Assembly: GCA_017624085.1 (NCBI GenBank)
Contig: JAGANU010000006.1
Coordinates: 1 to 64,000, forward strand
DNA from: Coprococcus sp.
GTDB lineage: Bacteria; Bacillota_A; Clostridia; Lachnospirales; Lachnospiraceae
Reading direction: 5' to 3'
DNA: 64,000 nucleotides
Each line of letters opens with the position of its first letter. The stretch's first letter is position 1. Positions 17,131 through 26,099 of the stretch are shown here, piece after piece. Under the pieces are notes generated by a model. It did no database searches. It was given only the letters and a program-made list of their open reading frames with translations, and was not told the origin of the DNA. The translations under genes were made by a program, and so were the position numbers.

Positions 17131-17733
17131 TTGGCAGATAAGGCATCAAGGATATCAAAAATAACAAGAAAAACAAATGAAACAGATATAGTAGTGGAGC
17201 TTAACTTAGATGGCAGGGGTGAAGCAAAGATAGACACTGGAATAGGCTTCTTTGATCATATGCTGCAAAGCTTTGCAAGACATGGCTTCTTCGACCTCAA
17301 CATAACAGTAAAGGGTGACCTGTATGTTGATTGTCATCACACCATCGAGGATGTGGGAATCGTACTTGGCAAGGCCATAAAGGAGGCTCTCGGAGATAAA
17401 AAGGCTATTAAGAGATTTGGAAATTTCTTTCTTCCTATGGATGAAGCTCTTGTACTTTGCGCAATCGATTTGTCCGGTCGTCCTTACCTTGTGTATGACC
17501 TGGAGCTCAAATCAGAGAGAGTTGGATACTTTGATACACAGATGGTTAAAGAATTTTTCTACGCAGTTTCCTATGCTGCAGAGATGAATCTCAATCTGAA
17601 GCAGTTTTCCGGCAGCAACGACCACCACATAATTGAGGCCGCCTTCAAGGCATTTGCAAAGGCTCTTGACGAGGCCGCTTCGATAGACAGAAGATTAAAC
17701 GGAAGAGTGCTTTCTACAAAGGGAACACTTTAG
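17131..17733 (+). CDS. hisB: Imidazoleglycerol-phosphate dehydratase
   Basis: 200 residues from a TTG at 17131, supported by CAGGAGGT 10 bases upstream; the family N-terminus (RISKITRKTNET) fits. It is the monofunctional enzyme without the phosphatase domain of E. coli HisB. Metal-binding motifs are GFFDHMLQSFARHG (about 41-54), DCHHTIEDVG (about 69-78) and SNDHHIIEAAFKAFAKAL (about 162-179). It dehydrates IGP to imidazole-acetol phosphate. 34 bases separate it from hisD. Confidence 0.95.
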   Translation: MADKASRISKITRKTNETDIVVELNLDGRGEAKIDTGIGFFDHMLQSFARHGFFDLNITVKGDLYVDCHHTIEDVGIVLGKAIKEALGDKKAIKRFGNFFLPMDEALVLCAIDLSGRPYLVYDLELKSERVGYFDTQMVKEFFYAVSYAAEMNLNLKQFSGSNDHHIIEAAFKAFAKALDEAASIDRRLNGRVLSTKGTL

Positions 17734-17749
17734 GAGGTAGCTATATACA

Positions 17750-18196
17750 ATGTGTAATAAGCATAATAATAAAGATATGGCATCAAATTCCTTGTACAAA
17801 AGTGAAAAGATGGATATAATGGAAAATGGACAAACGGATACCTCAGCTGAATGTATGTTTGAATCGACAATTCCTTTTGATGATTTCAAGCTTAACTCAG
17901 ACGGACTTATTCCATGCGTTACCCAGGATTGCGAGACCGGCGATGTTCTTATGGTTGCATATATGAACAAAGAATCATACGAAAAAACCCTTTTGACAGG
18001 ACGTATGACATACTGGAGCAGAAGCAGAAATGAGTTGTGGACAAAGGGAGATACATCAGGACATTATCAGTTTGTAAGGTCTCTTAGCATAGACTGTGAC
18101 AAGGACACGATACTTGCAAAGGTATCACAGATTGGAGCTGCCTGTCACACAGGAAACAGAACATGTTTCTTTACAAGTCTTATTAAAGAGAATTAA
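17750..18196 (+). CDS. hisI: Phosphoribosyl-AMP cyclohydrolase
   Basis: 148 residues with RBS TTAGGAGGT. Residues about 45-145 are the HisI domain: [39 protein letters not shown], the Mg-binding DCDKDTI and the zinc cysteines in ACHTGNRTC. There is no HisE (phosphoribosyl-ATP pyrophosphatase) domain. The first about 45 residues are a non-conserved, polar extension with several internal ATGs, but the strong ribosome site supports the first one. Last gene of the operon; hisA, hisC, hisE, hisF and hisH are not in the window. Confidence 0.93.
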   Translation: MCNKHNNKDMASNSLYKSEKMDIMENGQTDTSAECMFESTIPFDDFKLNSDGLIPCVTQDCETGDVLMVAYMNKESYEKTLLTGRMTYWSRSRNELWTKGDTSGHYQFVRSLSIDCDKDTILAKVSQIGAACHTGNRTCFFTSLIKEN

Positions 18197-18267
18197 CAAT
18201 TATACAAATCTTATCAGCCTGTGAACAGTTTTAAGCTGATGGAAGATATAGTGGAGGGCAATAGACA

Positions 18268-20934
18268 ATGCAGAATTACGGAGTTAACGAACTTAGGAAA
18301 ATGTTTCTGGAATTTATGGAAAGCAAGGGACATCTGAAGATGAACAGCTTTTCACTTATTCCGCACAATGATAACAGCTTGCTGCTTATCAATTCCGGTA
18401 TGGCGCCTCTTAAGCCATATTTTACAGGACAGGAGGTTCCGCCAAGAAGACGTGTAACAACATGTCAGAAGTGTATCAGAACCGGAGATATTGAGAACGT
18501 TGGTAAGACAGCCCGTCATGGTACCTTTTTTGAGATGCTTGGTAACTTCTCCTTTGGAGATTATTTCAAGCACGAGGCAATTGCATGGACATGGGAATTC
18601 TTAACACAGGTTGTAGGACTTGATGAAAACAGACTTTATCCTTCTGTATATTTGGAGGATGATGAAGCATTTGATATATGGAACAAGGAGATAGGTGTTT
18701 CTGCTGACAGAATATTCAGATTTGGCAAGGAAGATAACTTCTGGGAGCATGGTGCAGGTCCATGTGGTCCTTGTTCGGAAGTATATTATGACAGAGGCGA
18801 AAAGTACGGTTGTGGCAAGCCTGGCTGTACGGTAGGATGCGATTGTGACAGATACATGGAGGTTTGGAACAACGTATTTACACAGTTTGACAATGATGGT
18901 CATAACAATTACACAGAGCTCGACCAGAAGAATATCGATACCGGTATGGGTCTTGAGCGTCTTGCTGTAATTGTTCAGGATGTAGATTCAATCTTTGATG
19001 TTGATACAATCAAGGCACTCCGTGACAAGGTATGTGATATGGCCGGTGTTGTATATGAGACGGATCCACAGAAGGATGTATCAATAAGACTTATCACTGA
19101 CCATATACGTTCCGTTACATTTATGACCTCAGATGGTATCGTGCCATCAAATGAAGGTCGAGGCTATGTGCTTAGAAGACTCCTTCGCCGTGCAGCAAGA
19201 CACGGAAGGCTTCTGGGTATTAAGGGTAAGTTCCTGTCCGAGCTTGCAAACACTGTTATCGAGGTTTCAAAGGACGCATATCCGGAGCTCGGAGAGAAGA
19301 AGGAATATATATTCAACAAAATAGATAAAGAAGAGGACAGCTTTAACAAAACGATCGATACAGGACTTGCTATTCTTAAGGACTTTATCCTTGATATCAA
19401 GGCAGAGGGCAAGACTTGTCTTTCAGGTGATCATGCATTTAAGCTGTATGACACATATGGCTTCCCACTTGATCTTACAAAGGAGATTCTTGAGGAGCAG
19501 GGCATAACCGTTGATGAGGACAGATTTACTGAATGCATGAACATCCAGAGGGAAACTGCAAGAAAAGCAAGAAAGACAACGACCTATATGGGAGCTGATG
19601 CAACTGTATACGAGGAGCTTCCTGCTGACATGACATCTGTTTTTGTTGGCTATGATAAGCTTTCGTATTCATCTGATATTATTGCAATCACAACGGAAAT
19701 CCAGGATGGGGATTCAAAGAAGTCCGTGATAGCCGATACCGTTTCGGAAGGTGCACAGGCATCTGTAATAGTTAAGGAAACTCCTTTCTATGTTACCATG
19801 GGTGGTCAGACAGGAGATAAAGGTATTATCAAGACAAAAGGTGGTACATTTGTTGTAGTTGACACAATCAAGGCTGTAGGCGGAAAAATTGCTCACATAG
19901 GTTATGTTGAGTCCGGAGAGCTCAATGTCGGTGATGTAGCTGAGCTTAAAGTAGATACCGACAACAGAGCACTGATCTGCAATAACCATTCAGCAACACA
20001 TCTTCTTCAGAAGGCCCTTAAGCTTGTTCTCGGTGATCACGTTGAACAGGCCGGTTCTCTTGTTGAAGCAGGAAGACTGAGATTTGACTTCTCACATGAC
20101 CAGGCACTTTCAAAGGACGAGATTAAAAAGGTTGAAGAGCTTGTAAATGAGCAGATAGCAGCAAATATTCCTGTATGCACTGACGTAATGTCAATCGATG
20201 AAGCGAAGAAGACCGGAGCAATGGCACTCTTTGGAGAGAAGTATGGCGAGAAGGTTCGTGTTGTTTCCATGGGTGACTTCTCCAAGGAGCTTTGTGGAGG
20301 TACACATGTAGCTGCAACAGGACTTATCGGAACCTTCAAGATTATTTCTGAGACCGGTGTTGCTGCAGGAACAAGACGAATTGAGGCACTTACATCTGTT
20401 GGAGCACTTGATTATTACAAGAATATAGAGGAAGAGCTTATAGGCGCAGCTAAGGCCGCTAAAACAGATATTCATGGAGTAACCGCCCGTATTGAGCAGC
20501 TTCTTGCAGAGGTAAAAGAGCTTTCAAATGAGAACAAGAAGCTCAAGGATAAGATGGCAAAGGATGCTGCAGGTGATCTTCTTTCAAATGCAATTGATGC
20601 AAACGGAGTAAAGATACTTACTGCTAATATTCCTGATACAGATATGAACGCTCTTAGAAATCTTGGTGATGACCTTAAGAGCAAGCTGGGAGACAGTGTT
20701 GTTGTACTTGCCTCAGCAAAGGATGGTAAGGTTAACCTTATTGCGATGGCAACAGATGCTGCAACAGCAAAGGGAGCACATGCAGGAAATATCATCAAGG
20801 CAGTTGCAGGTCTTGTTGGTGGCGGCGGCGGTGGACGTCCTAACATGGCTCAGGCCGGAGGTAAAAAACCTGACGGAATTGACGCAGCTCTTACACAGGC
20901 TGTTACAGTTGCTAAGGAGCAGCTTGATCAGTAA
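18268..20934 (+). CDS. alaS: Alanyl-tRNA synthetase
   Basis: 888 residues, full length. Class II catalytic core with MNSFSLIPHNDNSLLLINSG (motif region about 27), TARHGTFFEMLGNFSFGDYF and GMGLERLA. The editing domain has both metal-binding motifs, NNHSATHLL (about 572) and CGGTHVAATG (about 674). A coiled segment follows, and the glycine-rich C-Ala domain GLVGGGGGGRPNMAQAGG (about 849-866) is complete. It charges tRNA-Ala. The leader of 71 bp has no T-box. RBS GTGGAGGGC. Confidence 0.97.
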   Translation: MQNYGVNELRKMFLEFMESKGHLKMNSFSLIPHNDNSLLLINSGMAPLKPYFTGQEVPPRRRVTTCQKCIRTGDIENVGKTARHGTFFEMLGNFSFGDYFKHEAIAWTWEFLTQVVGLDENRLYPSVYLEDDEAFDIWNKEIGVSADRIFRFGKEDNFWEHGAGPCGPCSEVYYDRGEKYGCGKPGCTVGCDCDRYMEVWNNVFTQFDNDGHNNYTELDQKNIDTGMGLERLAVIVQDVDSIFDVDTIKALRDKVCDMAGVVYETDPQKDVSIRLITDHIRSVTFMTSDGIVPSNEGRGYVLRRLLRRAARHGRLLGIKGKFLSELANTVIEVSKDAYPELGEKKEYIFNKIDKEEDSFNKTIDTGLAILKDFILDIKAEGKTCLSGDHAFKLYDTYGFPLDLTKEILEEQGITVDEDRFTECMNIQRETARKARKTTTYMGADATVYEELPADMTSVFVGYDKLSYSSDIIAITTEIQDGDSKKSVIADTVSEGAQASVIVKETPFYVTMGGQTGDKGIIKTKGGTFVVVDTIKAVGGKIAHIGYVESGELNVGDVAELKVDTDNRALICNNHSATHLLQKALKLVLGDHVEQAGSLVEAGRLRFDFSHDQALSKDEIKKVEELVNEQIAANIPVCTDVMSIDEAKKTGAMALFGEKYGEKVRVVSMGDFSKELCGGTHVAATGLIGTFKIISETGVAAGTRRIEALTSVGALDYYKNIEEELIGAAKAAKTDIHGVTARIEQLLAEVKELSNENKKLKDKMAKDAAGDLLSNAIDANGVKILTANIPDTDMNALRNLGDDLKSKLGDSVVVLASAKDGKVNLIAMATDAATAKGAHAGNIIKAVAGLVGGGGGGRPNMAQAGGKKPDGIDAALTQAVTVAKEQLDQ

Positions 20935-20936
20935 TT

Positions 20937-20989
20937 ATGCCTTATAATTAAATAATTTGTCATTTTCTTGTTGACTATAAGGCATTTTA
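20937..20989 (+). terminator. Long-loop inverted repeat after alaS, overlapping the rpsU promoter
   Basis: ATGCCTTATA (20937-20946) is perfectly complementary to TATAAGGCAT (20976-20985), with a 29-base loop and TTTTATG after it. It could be a weak terminator for alaS. The right arm lies in the spacer of the rpsU promoter, so the two functions overlap. Confidence 0.45.
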
Positions 20990-20999
20990 TGTTTATAAT
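20971..20999 (+). promoter_or_regulatory. Promoter of rpsU
   Basis: TTGACT (20971-20976), 17 bases, TATAAT (20994-20999). Confidence 0.75.
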
Positions 21000-21077
21000 A
21001 CATTTTGTGCTTAAAAATACCCAATCAGTTGTTATTTGGTAGCATAATTTACAACTGGAGGGAGGTCAGGTGAGAGA

Positions 21078-21254
21078 ATGTCAAGTGTAATTGTTAAAGA
21101 AAACGAGAACTTAGATAGCGCTCTTCGCAGATTCAAGAGAAATTGTGCGAAGGCTGGTATTCAGCAGGAGATTCGTAAGAGAGAGCATTACGAAAAGCCA
21201 AGTGTAAAGCGTAAGAAGAAATCAGAGGCAGCTAGAAAGCGCAAGTATAAGTAA
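21078..21254 (+). CDS. rpsU: 30S ribosomal protein S21
   Basis: 58 residues, typical S21 size. It starts [20 protein letters not shown] and ends in a Lys/Arg-rich tail ([15 protein letters not shown]). It binds the 30S platform near the anti-Shine-Dalgarno region. A GGAGGGAGG stretch lies upstream with a somewhat long spacing. It has its own promoter and terminator. The position ahead of yqfC-yqfD-phoH-ybeY is conserved in Clostridia. Confidence 0.96.
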   Translation: MSSVIVKENENLDSALRRFKRNCAKAGIQQEIRKREHYEKPSVKRKKKSEAARKRKYK

Positions 21255-21292
21255 ATCATTGTTTTACATTGATTAGATATTTTGATTTTTCA

Positions 21293-21322
21293 GAGTACCG
21301 ATTTTATCGGTACTCTTTTTTT
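21293..21322 (+). terminator. Terminator of rpsU
   Basis: GAGTACCGAT (21293-21302), loop TTT, ATCGGTACTC (21306-21315), then TTTTTTT: a perfect 10-bp stem with a T run. Confidence 0.95.
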
Positions 21323-21364
21323 GTTGCAAAACATATAATATCCAAAAGGTGTAAGGATATATAT

Positions 21365-21640
21365 ATGAACGAAAAAATTAAAAACATAATATCATTTGAA
21401 CCACCATGCTGGAGCCCGGATGTAAGTGCCGGTACTTCAAAAATTACTATGTATAACAACGACGAGCTTATAATCGAAAATTTCAGACATGTCATATATT
21501 CAGATGAAGACAAAATATCTGTAAAAACAAGAAAAGGTGTGCTTAATATATATGGCACTTGTCTGAAAATACGGCATTACGTGTGCTACGAAATAAGAAT
21601 TACCGGAAAAATAAGTGGAATAGATTGGTTAGTGGTATAA
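21365..21640 (+). CDS. yqfC: Sporulation protein YqfC
   Basis: 91 residues from the ATG at 21365 (AAGGATATATAT upstream). It is a YabP/YqfC-family protein: ITMYNNDELIIENFRHVIYSD and VLNIYGTCLKIRHYVCYEIRITGKI are the typical segments. In Bacillus, yqfC-yqfD are expressed in the mother cell under sigma-E. A CATATAAT at 21332-21339 resembles a sigma-E -10, but I find no matching -35. yqfD starts 2 bases after the stop. Confidence 0.87.
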   Translation: MNEKIKNIISFEPPCWSPDVSAGTSKITMYNNDELIIENFRHVIYSDEDKISVKTRKGVLNIYGTCLKIRHYVCYEIRITGKISGIDWLVV

Positions 21641-21642
21641 AA

Positions 21643-22860
21643 ATGGATATAAGGAAGATTCTATATGGTATATGCTTTGTTGAATGTAATAAAGAATATG
21701 CCTTACGTCTGTTAAACATATGTGGTCATAGAAACATAAAAACATGGAGCAGTACTTCTAAAGAAAAAGCAGGCTTTTATACATATAGCAATAACATTAA
21801 TCTTATACAGGATATTGCCCAAAACATAAATGCTGCTGTCACGATAACAAAGCGTGAAGGAATAATTCGCCGGATCATAACAAAACGACTATTTATTACG
21901 ATAGCAGCCGCAGTAGTATGTATGGCACTCTTTGTTTTCTGGGCAAGCAGATACATATGGTATATAGAAGTATCCGGATTAAGTACATATACAAAGGATG
22001 AAATCACAAGCGTTTTAGATATGGATTATCCATGCTATGGTGTTAACAAAAAAGAAATAGATACGGATTTACTTTCTGAGTTTATTATGGACAGCTTTGA
22101 TAAGATATCCTGGGCGTCATGCAGTATTACAGGAACCAAGCTGATAATAAAAATATGCGAAGCTCAGGATATTTTTATCCCGGACTCCTGCGATATGCCT
22201 TGTAATATTGTAGCTTCCATGGACTGCACAATAAGCTCTATTATTGCAAATGCAGGAACACCGGTAGTGAAAGCCGGAGACCAGGTAAAAAAGGGAGATA
22301 TTCTAATATCCGGAGCAGTAAATATTATGAATGACAGCCTTGAGATAGTGGAGACAAAATATGTATGTGCAAGCGGAGAGGTATATGGCGTGAGCAATAT
22401 TCCATACCAGGATAAAATAGACAGTATATCTTACAAAAAGAATATTACGAAAGATAAGCTTTTCTCCGTAGGAATAACATTTGGGAGAACCAGTGTAAAC
22501 CTGTATAAAAGAAAAGAAAGTGAAGCTGATTTAGGCCTTTCGTATGACAAAGTATACAATACATATCAAGTGCATTTTTCAGACTTGTACCTTCCCTTAT
22601 GTGTCAATTTAGGAAAAAATGAGTACTATGAGCTTAAGAGCGAAAAACGCACGAAATCTGAGCTTGATGCATTTGCAAGGAAGGAGCTGGCAAGATATAT
22701 TGGCAAAATGCAGGAAAAAGGGGTGCAAATTGTCCAAAAAAATGTTATGATTACACATGGTACTGATGGTGTAACAGCTGAGGGTGATATGAAGGTCATC
22801 ATTCCGGTTGGATCCTTAAGTCCCATTGACACTGATGTATCAAAGGATGCATCCAATTAA
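21643..22860 (+). CDS. yqfD: Sporulation protein YqfD
   Basis: 405 residues from the ATG at 21643; a longer frame reaching back to 21559 would overlap yqfC and is not needed. The N-terminal about 80 residues are soluble, a transmembrane helix lies at about 85-104 (ITIAAAVVCMALFVFWASRY), and the large C-terminal part contains YIEVSGLSTYTKDEI, GVNKKEIDTDLL and the GTPVVKAGDQVKKGDILISG biotin/lipoyl-like segment. Family members are needed for efficient sporulation. No strong ribosome site is present, so translation is probably coupled to yqfC. Confidence 0.9.
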   Translation: MDIRKILYGICFVECNKEYALRLLNICGHRNIKTWSSTSKEKAGFYTYSNNINLIQDIAQNINAAVTITKREGIIRRIITKRLFITIAAAVVCMALFVFWASRYIWYIEVSGLSTYTKDEITSVLDMDYPCYGVNKKEIDTDLLSEFIMDSFDKISWASCSITGTKLIIKICEAQDIFIPDSCDMPCNIVASMDCTISSIIANAGTPVVKAGDQVKKGDILISGAVNIMNDSLEIVETKYVCASGEVYGVSNIPYQDKIDSISYKKNITKDKLFSVGITFGRTSVNLYKRKESEADLGLSYDKVYNTYQVHFSDLYLPLCVNLGKNEYYELKSEKRTKSELDAFARKELARYIGKMQEKGVQIVQKNVMITHGTDGVTAEGDMKVIIPVGSLSPIDTDVSKDASN

Positions 22861-22884
22861 CACACATAAAGCAGAGGTATATAT

Positions 22885-23910
22885 TTGGACAATTATTCAG
22901 AATCTATTACAGTTGCCTCAAGCTATATTCAAGCTGTATTTGGGCAATTTGATGTAAACATTAAAAAAATTGAAAAAGCATTTAATGTATCTATGATACT
23001 AAGAGATGATAAGCTCAAAATAAGCGGCACAAAAGAGGAAGTCGGGAAGTCTGTCGATGTCCTAGAACAGCTTATTCACAAGGCAGAGACAGGATCAGTC
23101 CTTGATGCCCAGAAGGTTGACTATATTATATCTATGGTTTTAGGCAGCAATAGTAAGATTAAAGAGAACTTAGATGCTCTTGACAGGGATATCATATGCC
23201 ACACAATAAATGGCAAACCTATAAAACCAAAAACCATAGGTCAGCGGTCATATACAAGTGCCATAGATAACAATATGATTGTTTTCGGTGTAGGCCCGGC
23301 GGGAACAGGTAAAACTTATCTGGCCATGGCTAAGGCAATTACCGCATTTAAAAATAATGAGGTTAACAGGATTATCCTCACAAGGCCTGCTATTGAAGCA
23401 GGAGAAAAGCTTGGCTTCCTTCCCGGAGATCTGCAGAGCAAGGTGGACCCATACTTAAGGCCGTTGTACGATGCTCTATATGAGATTATGGGCGGAGATG
23501 CATTTATGAAAAATATGGAGAAGGGACTGATCGAGGTGGCACCTCTGGCATACATGAGAGGACGTACCCTGGACAATGCGTATATCGTTCTCGATGAAGC
23601 GCAAAATACAACTCCGGCTCAGATGAAGATGTTCCTTACTCGTATAGGCTTTGGTTCCAAAGCAATTATAACCGGAGATCTTTCCCAGAAGGATCTTCCA
23701 AAAGACGCTCAGTCAGGACTTGATGTGGCACTTAAGGTTCTTTCCGGTATAGATGACATTAGTATTTGTCATTTAACAAGCCTGGATGTTGTAAGGCATC
23801 CGCTGGTACAAAAGATTGTAGATGCATACGACAAATATGAGGAGAGAATAAACAGGCAAAACAGAAAAAAATCTGAAAGTCGTCCTGAACAAAAAAACAG
23901 AGGAAGATAA
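22885..23910 (+). CDS. phoH: PhoH-like ATPase
   Basis: 341 residues from a TTG at 22885 behind AGAGGTAT. Residues 1-100 form a KH-like N-terminal region; the RecA-like ATPase has Walker A GPAGTGKT (about 140) and Walker B AYIVLDEAQNTT (about 231). Also present are RPAIEAGEKLGFLPGD and ITGDLSQKDLP. PhoH/YbeZ proteins partner with the endonuclease YbeY in rRNA maturation, and ybeY starts 1 base after this stop. The C-terminus is basic and polar. Confidence 0.92.
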   Translation: MDNYSESITVASSYIQAVFGQFDVNIKKIEKAFNVSMILRDDKLKISGTKEEVGKSVDVLEQLIHKAETGSVLDAQKVDYIISMVLGSNSKIKENLDALDRDIICHTINGKPIKPKTIGQRSYTSAIDNNMIVFGVGPAGTGKTYLAMAKAITAFKNNEVNRIILTRPAIEAGEKLGFLPGDLQSKVDPYLRPLYDALYEIMGGDAFMKNMEKGLIEVAPLAYMRGRTLDNAYIVLDEAQNTTPAQMKMFLTRIGFGSKAIITGDLSQKDLPKDAQSGLDVALKVLSGIDDISICHLTSLDVVRHPLVQKIVDAYDKYEERINRQNRKKSESRPEQKNRGR

Positions 23911-23911
23911 C

Positions 23912-24424
23912 ATGTCAATTAATATAGAAAATGAGTATGGTGATATTGATATAAAGGACTATGAAGAAGTCATAAAAAATACAATTGAGGCTTCACTAGA
24001 CTTTGTAAATTGTCCATATGAATGTGAGGTCAATGTGATACTTACAGACAATGAAACCATACATGAAATCAATAACCAGCAGAGAGGCATTGACAGAGCA
24101 ACAGATGTTTTGTCCTTCCCTCTGATTGATTATACAATTCCTGGAAACTTTGATGGTCTTATAGATAGCCGGTGTGACTACTTTGATCTGGCAACAGGTG
24201 AACTGCTATTTGGAGATATTGTAATATCTATTGATAAGGTTTATGAACAGGCTGGACAATATAATCATTCAAAGACAAGAGAACTGGCTTTCTTAGTGGC
24301 GCACAGCATGCTTCATTTGTCTGGATATGACCATATGGAGGATAACGAACGCCTGATCATGGAAGAAATGCAGGAAACTATACTTAAAATGAAAGGATAT
24401 ACAAGAGACTATGAAGATGCTTAA
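23912..24424 (+). CDS. ybeY: Endoribonuclease YbeY (rRNA maturation)
   Basis: 170 residues. The metal-binding motif HSMLHLSGYDH (about 131-141) supplies the three His ligands of the family, and IDRATDVLSFPL and ELLFGDIVIS are the other signatures. It processes 16S rRNA ends and takes part in ribosome quality control. It is adjacent to phoH and overlaps the next gene by 14 bases. Confidence 0.95.
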   Translation: MSINIENEYGDIDIKDYEEVIKNTIEASLDFVNCPYECEVNVILTDNETIHEINNQQRGIDRATDVLSFPLIDYTIPGNFDGLIDSRCDYFDLATGELLFGDIVISIDKVYEQAGQYNHSKTRELAFLVAHSMLHLSGYDHMEDNERLIMEEMQETILKMKGYTRDYEDA

Positions 24425-25508
24425 AAGGGGATTGATTATTACTGCAGCTTTGGTGATGGGAATATCACTTGTCGGATGTGGTAAAAGTAATGATAAAGGA
24501 ACAGAAAGTACAACAGAAGCTGTATCTGAAGTTGATGTATCACAGGCTGAATTTATGAAATCTGCATCTGCAGGGACAGAGACCTTCCATGAAGGAATTT
24601 ATAACGACCTTACAGGTGAGTGGAATGCCAAAAGAAAGAAACAGTATGGCAGACCTATTGCAATTATGATAAACAATATTGAAAATGCCATACCTCAGTC
24701 AGGTATAGGTCAGGCTGATATTGTTTATGAGTTCGTTGTTGAAGGCGGAATTACAAGAATGCTTGCCATTTTCAGCGACTATACCAAGCTTGAAAAGGTT
24801 GGTTCAATCAGAAGCTGCAGACCTTATTACGTTACAACTGCAAATGAGTTTGATGCAATTTACATGCACTATGGTCAGTCACCACAGGGACAGGATGAGC
24901 TGGACAGAACCGGCATAGACCATATAAGCGGACTTAGCGGAGAGGGAACGGTTGCATTTTACAGATCATCAGACAGAGACGCACCTCACAATGTATATAC
25001 AAATGGTGAGATGATTAAAGCAGGTCTTGACTACCTTGGATGCCGCACAAAGCACGAAAAGGATTTTGAAAGCAAATTCCTCTTTAATGAGGAGGATACT
25101 GAACCGGCCGGTGAGGCAGTAAATAAGCTCACACTTAATATGAGCAACTATACACAGCCATGGTTTGAATACGACTCAAAGAATAAGGTGTACAACCGAT
25201 TCCAGTATGGAGATAAGCAGGTGGATGATCTTACAGGAAAGCAGCTTACCTTCAAGAACATTATCATTCAGTTTGCTCACTATACAAGCATTGATGATCA
25301 CGACAGACAGCTTATTGACCTTGTAGGCACAGGTGATGGCTATTATATTTCAGACGGCAAGCTTGTACCTATTACATGGGAGAAGGCTGATTGGGATTCC
25401 GTTACAAAATATAAGACATCAGATGGCAAGGAGCTTATGCTCAATCCGGGAAAGACATATGTTACGGTATTTGAAAGCAACAATGTTGCCGGAGTAGTAT
25501 GGGAATAA
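24411..25508 (+). CDS. DUF3048 lipoprotein (YerB-like)
   Basis: 365 residues. A signal peptide with lipobox SLVGC puts the lipidated Cys at residue 23, so the protein is exported and anchored to the outer face of the membrane. An acidic, Ser/Thr-rich linker follows. The DUF3048 core begins with GRPIAIMINNIENAIPQSGI and contains RMLAIFSDYTKLEKVGSIRSCRPYY in two characteristic blocks. The biochemical role of the family is not established. The gene overlaps ybeY by 14 bases and is followed by a terminator. Confidence 0.88.
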   Translation: MKMLKRGLIITAALVMGISLVGCGKSNDKGTESTTEAVSEVDVSQAEFMKSASAGTETFHEGIYNDLTGEWNAKRKKQYGRPIAIMINNIENAIPQSGIGQADIVYEFVVEGGITRMLAIFSDYTKLEKVGSIRSCRPYYVTTANEFDAIYMHYGQSPQGQDELDRTGIDHISGLSGEGTVAFYRSSDRDAPHNVYTNGEMIKAGLDYLGCRTKHEKDFESKFLFNEEDTEPAGEAVNKLTLNMSNYTQPWFEYDSKNKVYNRFQYGDKQVDDLTGKQLTFKNIIIQFAHYTSIDDHDRQLIDLVGTGDGYYISDGKLVPITWEKADWDSVTKYKTSDGKELMLNPGKTYVTVFESNNVAGVVWE

Positions 25509-25551
25509 ATTAAAGGTTCGTAATAACCTTAAAACTGCATATAAAGTTACA

Positions 25552-25587
25552 GAGGACCCGGACAATAAGTTACGGGTTCTCTTTTTT
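25552..25587 (+). terminator. Terminator after the DUF3048 lipoprotein gene
   Basis: GAGGACCCG (25552-25560) pairs with CGGGTTCTC (25573-25581; one G-T pair) and exits into TTTTTT. Confidence 0.9.
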
Positions 25588-25635
25588 ATATTTTTCAAAA
25601 AACTGCATACCATTAATCATAGAGGTGATTATAAT

Positions 25636-26055
25636 ATGAGAAGATTTATGTATTATTTTATTATCATTTTATCTATAATTGTGGTATCTTTTATAATTAG
25701 AGAAATAATCCAAAAGAGGTCTGCTGAATTTGTTGATACAAAAATAACAGTCAACGTCTGTTCAAAGCAAATGAGCAGTACATTAAAGGAGACTTCAGCC
25801 CAGTCTGATAAAACAGACAAATACAATGGCTTATCCGGTGATATTGTTATCATAAATGAAGAGCAGTTTGATCACAGAATGTTCTATGTCAGCTCCTACG
25901 ATGGTTATGTGGCTGTATTTAACAAATATGGCAGTCTGTGCAGACTTTCCGATGTTGTAACTGAAGGTACACCCACCCCTGTAAGAAATCAGTTATACAA
26001 AAAAATATATTTTAAGAATATAACGGAGGCCTACAATTTTATAGATGATCTGTAA
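25636..26055 (+). CDS. Small membrane-anchored protein, possibly BofC-like
   Basis: 139 residues with RBS AGAGGTGAT. One N-terminal hydrophobic helix (about 5-22) is followed by a linker and a C-terminal segment FYVSSYDGYVAVFNKYGSLC ... SDVVTEGTPTPVR that resembles the C-terminal domain of BofC, a sporulation checkpoint protein. The resemblance is short and is my recollection, so the function is tentative. It would be exported. It has a terminator before it and precedes two flavoprotein genes. Confidence 0.55.
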   Translation: MRRFMYYFIIILSIIVVSFIIREIIQKRSAEFVDTKITVNVCSKQMSSTLKETSAQSDKTDKYNGLSGDIVIINEEQFDHRMFYVSSYDGYVAVFNKYGSLCRLSDVVTEGTPTPVRNQLYKKIYFKNITEAYNFIDDL

Positions 26056-26099
26056 TGGATAAGCTTATTGGACGCAACGCACGTCAGGAGGAATGATTA

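Noticed and set aside
18197..18267. T-box leader for alaS
   Set aside because: The gap is 71 bp, too short, with no T-box sequence or antiterminator.
21559..21642. Longer N-terminus for YqfD
   Set aside because: It would lie in yqfC in another frame and adds residues not typical of the family; the ATG at 21643 gives the usual length.
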